A stretch of DNA of 5,544 bases, taken from positions 1-5,544 of the forward strand of contig CAYGZM010000211.1 in assembly GCA_964354365.1 (NCBI GenBank), written 5' to 3'. This stretch comes from CAYGZM01 sp964354365 (GTDB lineage: Bacteria > Planctomycetota > Phycisphaerae > Sedimentisphaerales > Anaerobacaceae). Below are positions 4,514 to 5,544 of the stretch, one piece after another; positions within the stretch are counted from its first letter, which is position 1; each line of letters opens with the position of its first letter. Under the pieces are notes generated by a model, which did no database searches, was not told the origin of the DNA, and saw nothing but the letters and a program-made list of their open reading frames with translations. A program made the position numbers and the translations under genes.

Positions 4514-5544
4514 GTGCGTGAGAAATCCAGAAGTATTCAATACATCAACATACTGAGGATTCTCGCCATCTACGCGGTGGTCACCGGCCACATCGCTATT
4601 TGGACGACCTACGATGCGGCCCCGCTGGGCGCCCAATGGTGGATCGGCAAATGGATCCATTTGATATGCCTCTGCTCAATTCCTATCTTCGTAATGGTCA
4701 GCGGCGGCCTGCTTCTCGACGACTCGAGGAACGAATCGCCGCTCTACTTTTACAAAAGGCGTATGCACAGAATCGCCATACCTTTCGTATTCTGGACGGC
4801 TTTCTATCTTGCAATGAGGGTGGTGATTGATAAGGAGCTTATGACTGCCGGGCGCGCCGCATCGCTGATCCTGACTGCCGACCCATATTATCACCTGTGG
4901 TTTCTGTGTATGATACCCGGGCTTTATCTTGTTACGCCGATACTCCGAATCTTCGTGCGGCACTCCACTTCAAAGCAGAGAATCCTCCTGATCTTCATTA
5001 TATTTGCCCTGGCGGCTGTCTATTCGCCGATCAACAACATCTTCCTCGGCAACAAAAGAACGATTTTCACAATGTTCATCCCATACATAGCCTACTTCAT
5101 CGCCGGCTACGAGATTCGCTTCGCCGACCCCGAGAAAGTCCCGCTCAAGTATCTTGTTGCCGCTACAGGAATTTGCGCGGTTTATATAGTCTTGCTTGCC
5201 GGCCCCTTCATTGACCTGTTCAGCGAAGGCAAGGCCGGATTTCTCTACGACAGCTTTAGTCCTCCTGTTGTTGTGATGGGAATAGGCATTTTTTGGGCGG
5301 TTTATATTATCGACCAGCGAACAAAACCGCTGCGGGGAATACCCAGGACCGCCCTCGAATGGATGGCCTCAACGACGTTGGGCATCTACGTCCTGCATCC
5401 TTTGGTGCTTGCGTATATGCGATACAGGTTCAGCGACGAATCGGCGCATGGCGGTTTCCTGTTCACTATGACGGTCGGCCCGCTGGTCGCATTTATCGTC
5501 ACGTATCTCTTTGCCTCGCTGATAATAAACATACCGTTGCTGCG
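4514..5544 (+). CDS. Acyltransferase-3 family membrane protein (3' end outside window)
   Basis: This encodes the first 343 residues of a polytopic inner-membrane acyltransferase of the Acyl_transf_3 family (WecH/OafA-like), which move acetyl or other acyl groups onto sugars of surface or exported polysaccharides. Landmarks are the N-terminal YINILRILAIYAVVTGHIAI (10-29) with the conserved His26 of the Gly-His pair, SIPIFVMVSGGLLL (55-68), the HLWFL segment (127-131) followed by a helix, and TTLGIYVLHPLVL (287-299). At least eight hydrophobic helices are visible, and the reading frame is intact to the window edge. AGGAG (4500-4504) precedes two adjacent starts, TTG 4511 (six-base spacing) and GTG 4514 (nine-base); an in-frame TAG at 4499 blocks anything longer. 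I chose GTG as the commoner codon. Substrate is not determinable. The upstream gap of about 870 bp argues for its own transcription unit. Confidence 0.88.
   Translation, partial: MREKSRSIQYINILRILAIYAVVTGHIAIWTTYDAAPLGAQWWIGKWIHLICLCSIPIFVMVSGGLLLDDSRNESPLYFYKRRMHRIAIPFVFWTAFYLAMRVVIDKELMTAGRAASLILTADPYYHLWFLCMIPGLYLVTPILRIFVRHSTSKQRILLIFIIFALAAVYSPINNIFLGNKRTIFTMFIPYIAYFIAGYEIRFADPEKVPLKYLVAATGICAVYIVLLAGPFIDLFSEGKAGFLYDSFSPPVVVMGIGIFWAVYIIDQRTKPLRGIPRTALEWMASTTLGIYVLHPLVLAYMRYRFSDESAHGGFLFTMTVGPLVAFIVTYLFASLIINIPLL

Overview
The window reads as chromosomal DNA of a moderately GC-rich Gram-negative-type bacterium. It is most likely a planctomycete of the Phycisphaerae/Sedimentisphaerales type. 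The main clue is the C-terminus of the protein at 3078-3644, a Pro-Ala-Pro-Gly motif followed by a Gly-rich hydrophobic helix and four arginines. I associate this PEP-CTERM variant with that group. Other clues are roomy intergenic DNA, GTG/TTG starts and a short CGAGYAT tandem array. This placement is from memory of family features, not from a search.

Layout: (1) 1-185, the last 60 codons of glucuronate isomerase (uxaC), plus strand. (2) 186-361, a convergent intergenic gap with a 16-bp palindrome and a hairpin. (3) 362-2113, minus strand, an NhaC-family Na+/H+ antiporter of 583 residues with a GTG start next to a small inverted repeat. (4) 2240-2393, a sigma70-type promoter and a stand-alone tRNA-Tyr(GTA) with a long variable arm. 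(5) 2394-2715, non-coding DNA with a 24-bp perfect palindrome and an A/T-rich block. (6) 2716-3644, a near-consensus promoter, a leader of about 330 nt with several hairpins and two tiny ORFs, then a secreted C-type-lectin-like PEP-CTERM protein with an ideal Shine-Dalgarno site. (7) 3645-4513, about 870 bp with no convincing gene, holding hairpins, a 12-bp direct repeat, a 36-codon minus-strand ORF with a signal-peptide-like start, and the CGAGYAT repeat. (8) 4514-5544, plus strand, the first 343 codons of an acyltransferase-3 family membrane protein that runs off the window.

The genes appear to be independent transcription units rather than one operon. uxaC belongs to hexuronate breakdown and the antiporter to ion homeostasis. 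The lectin-like PEP-CTERM protein and the membrane acyltransferase could both act at the cell surface or on exopolysaccharide, but nothing here proves that they work together. The most interesting part is the long, structured, sORF-containing leader of the PEP-CTERM gene.
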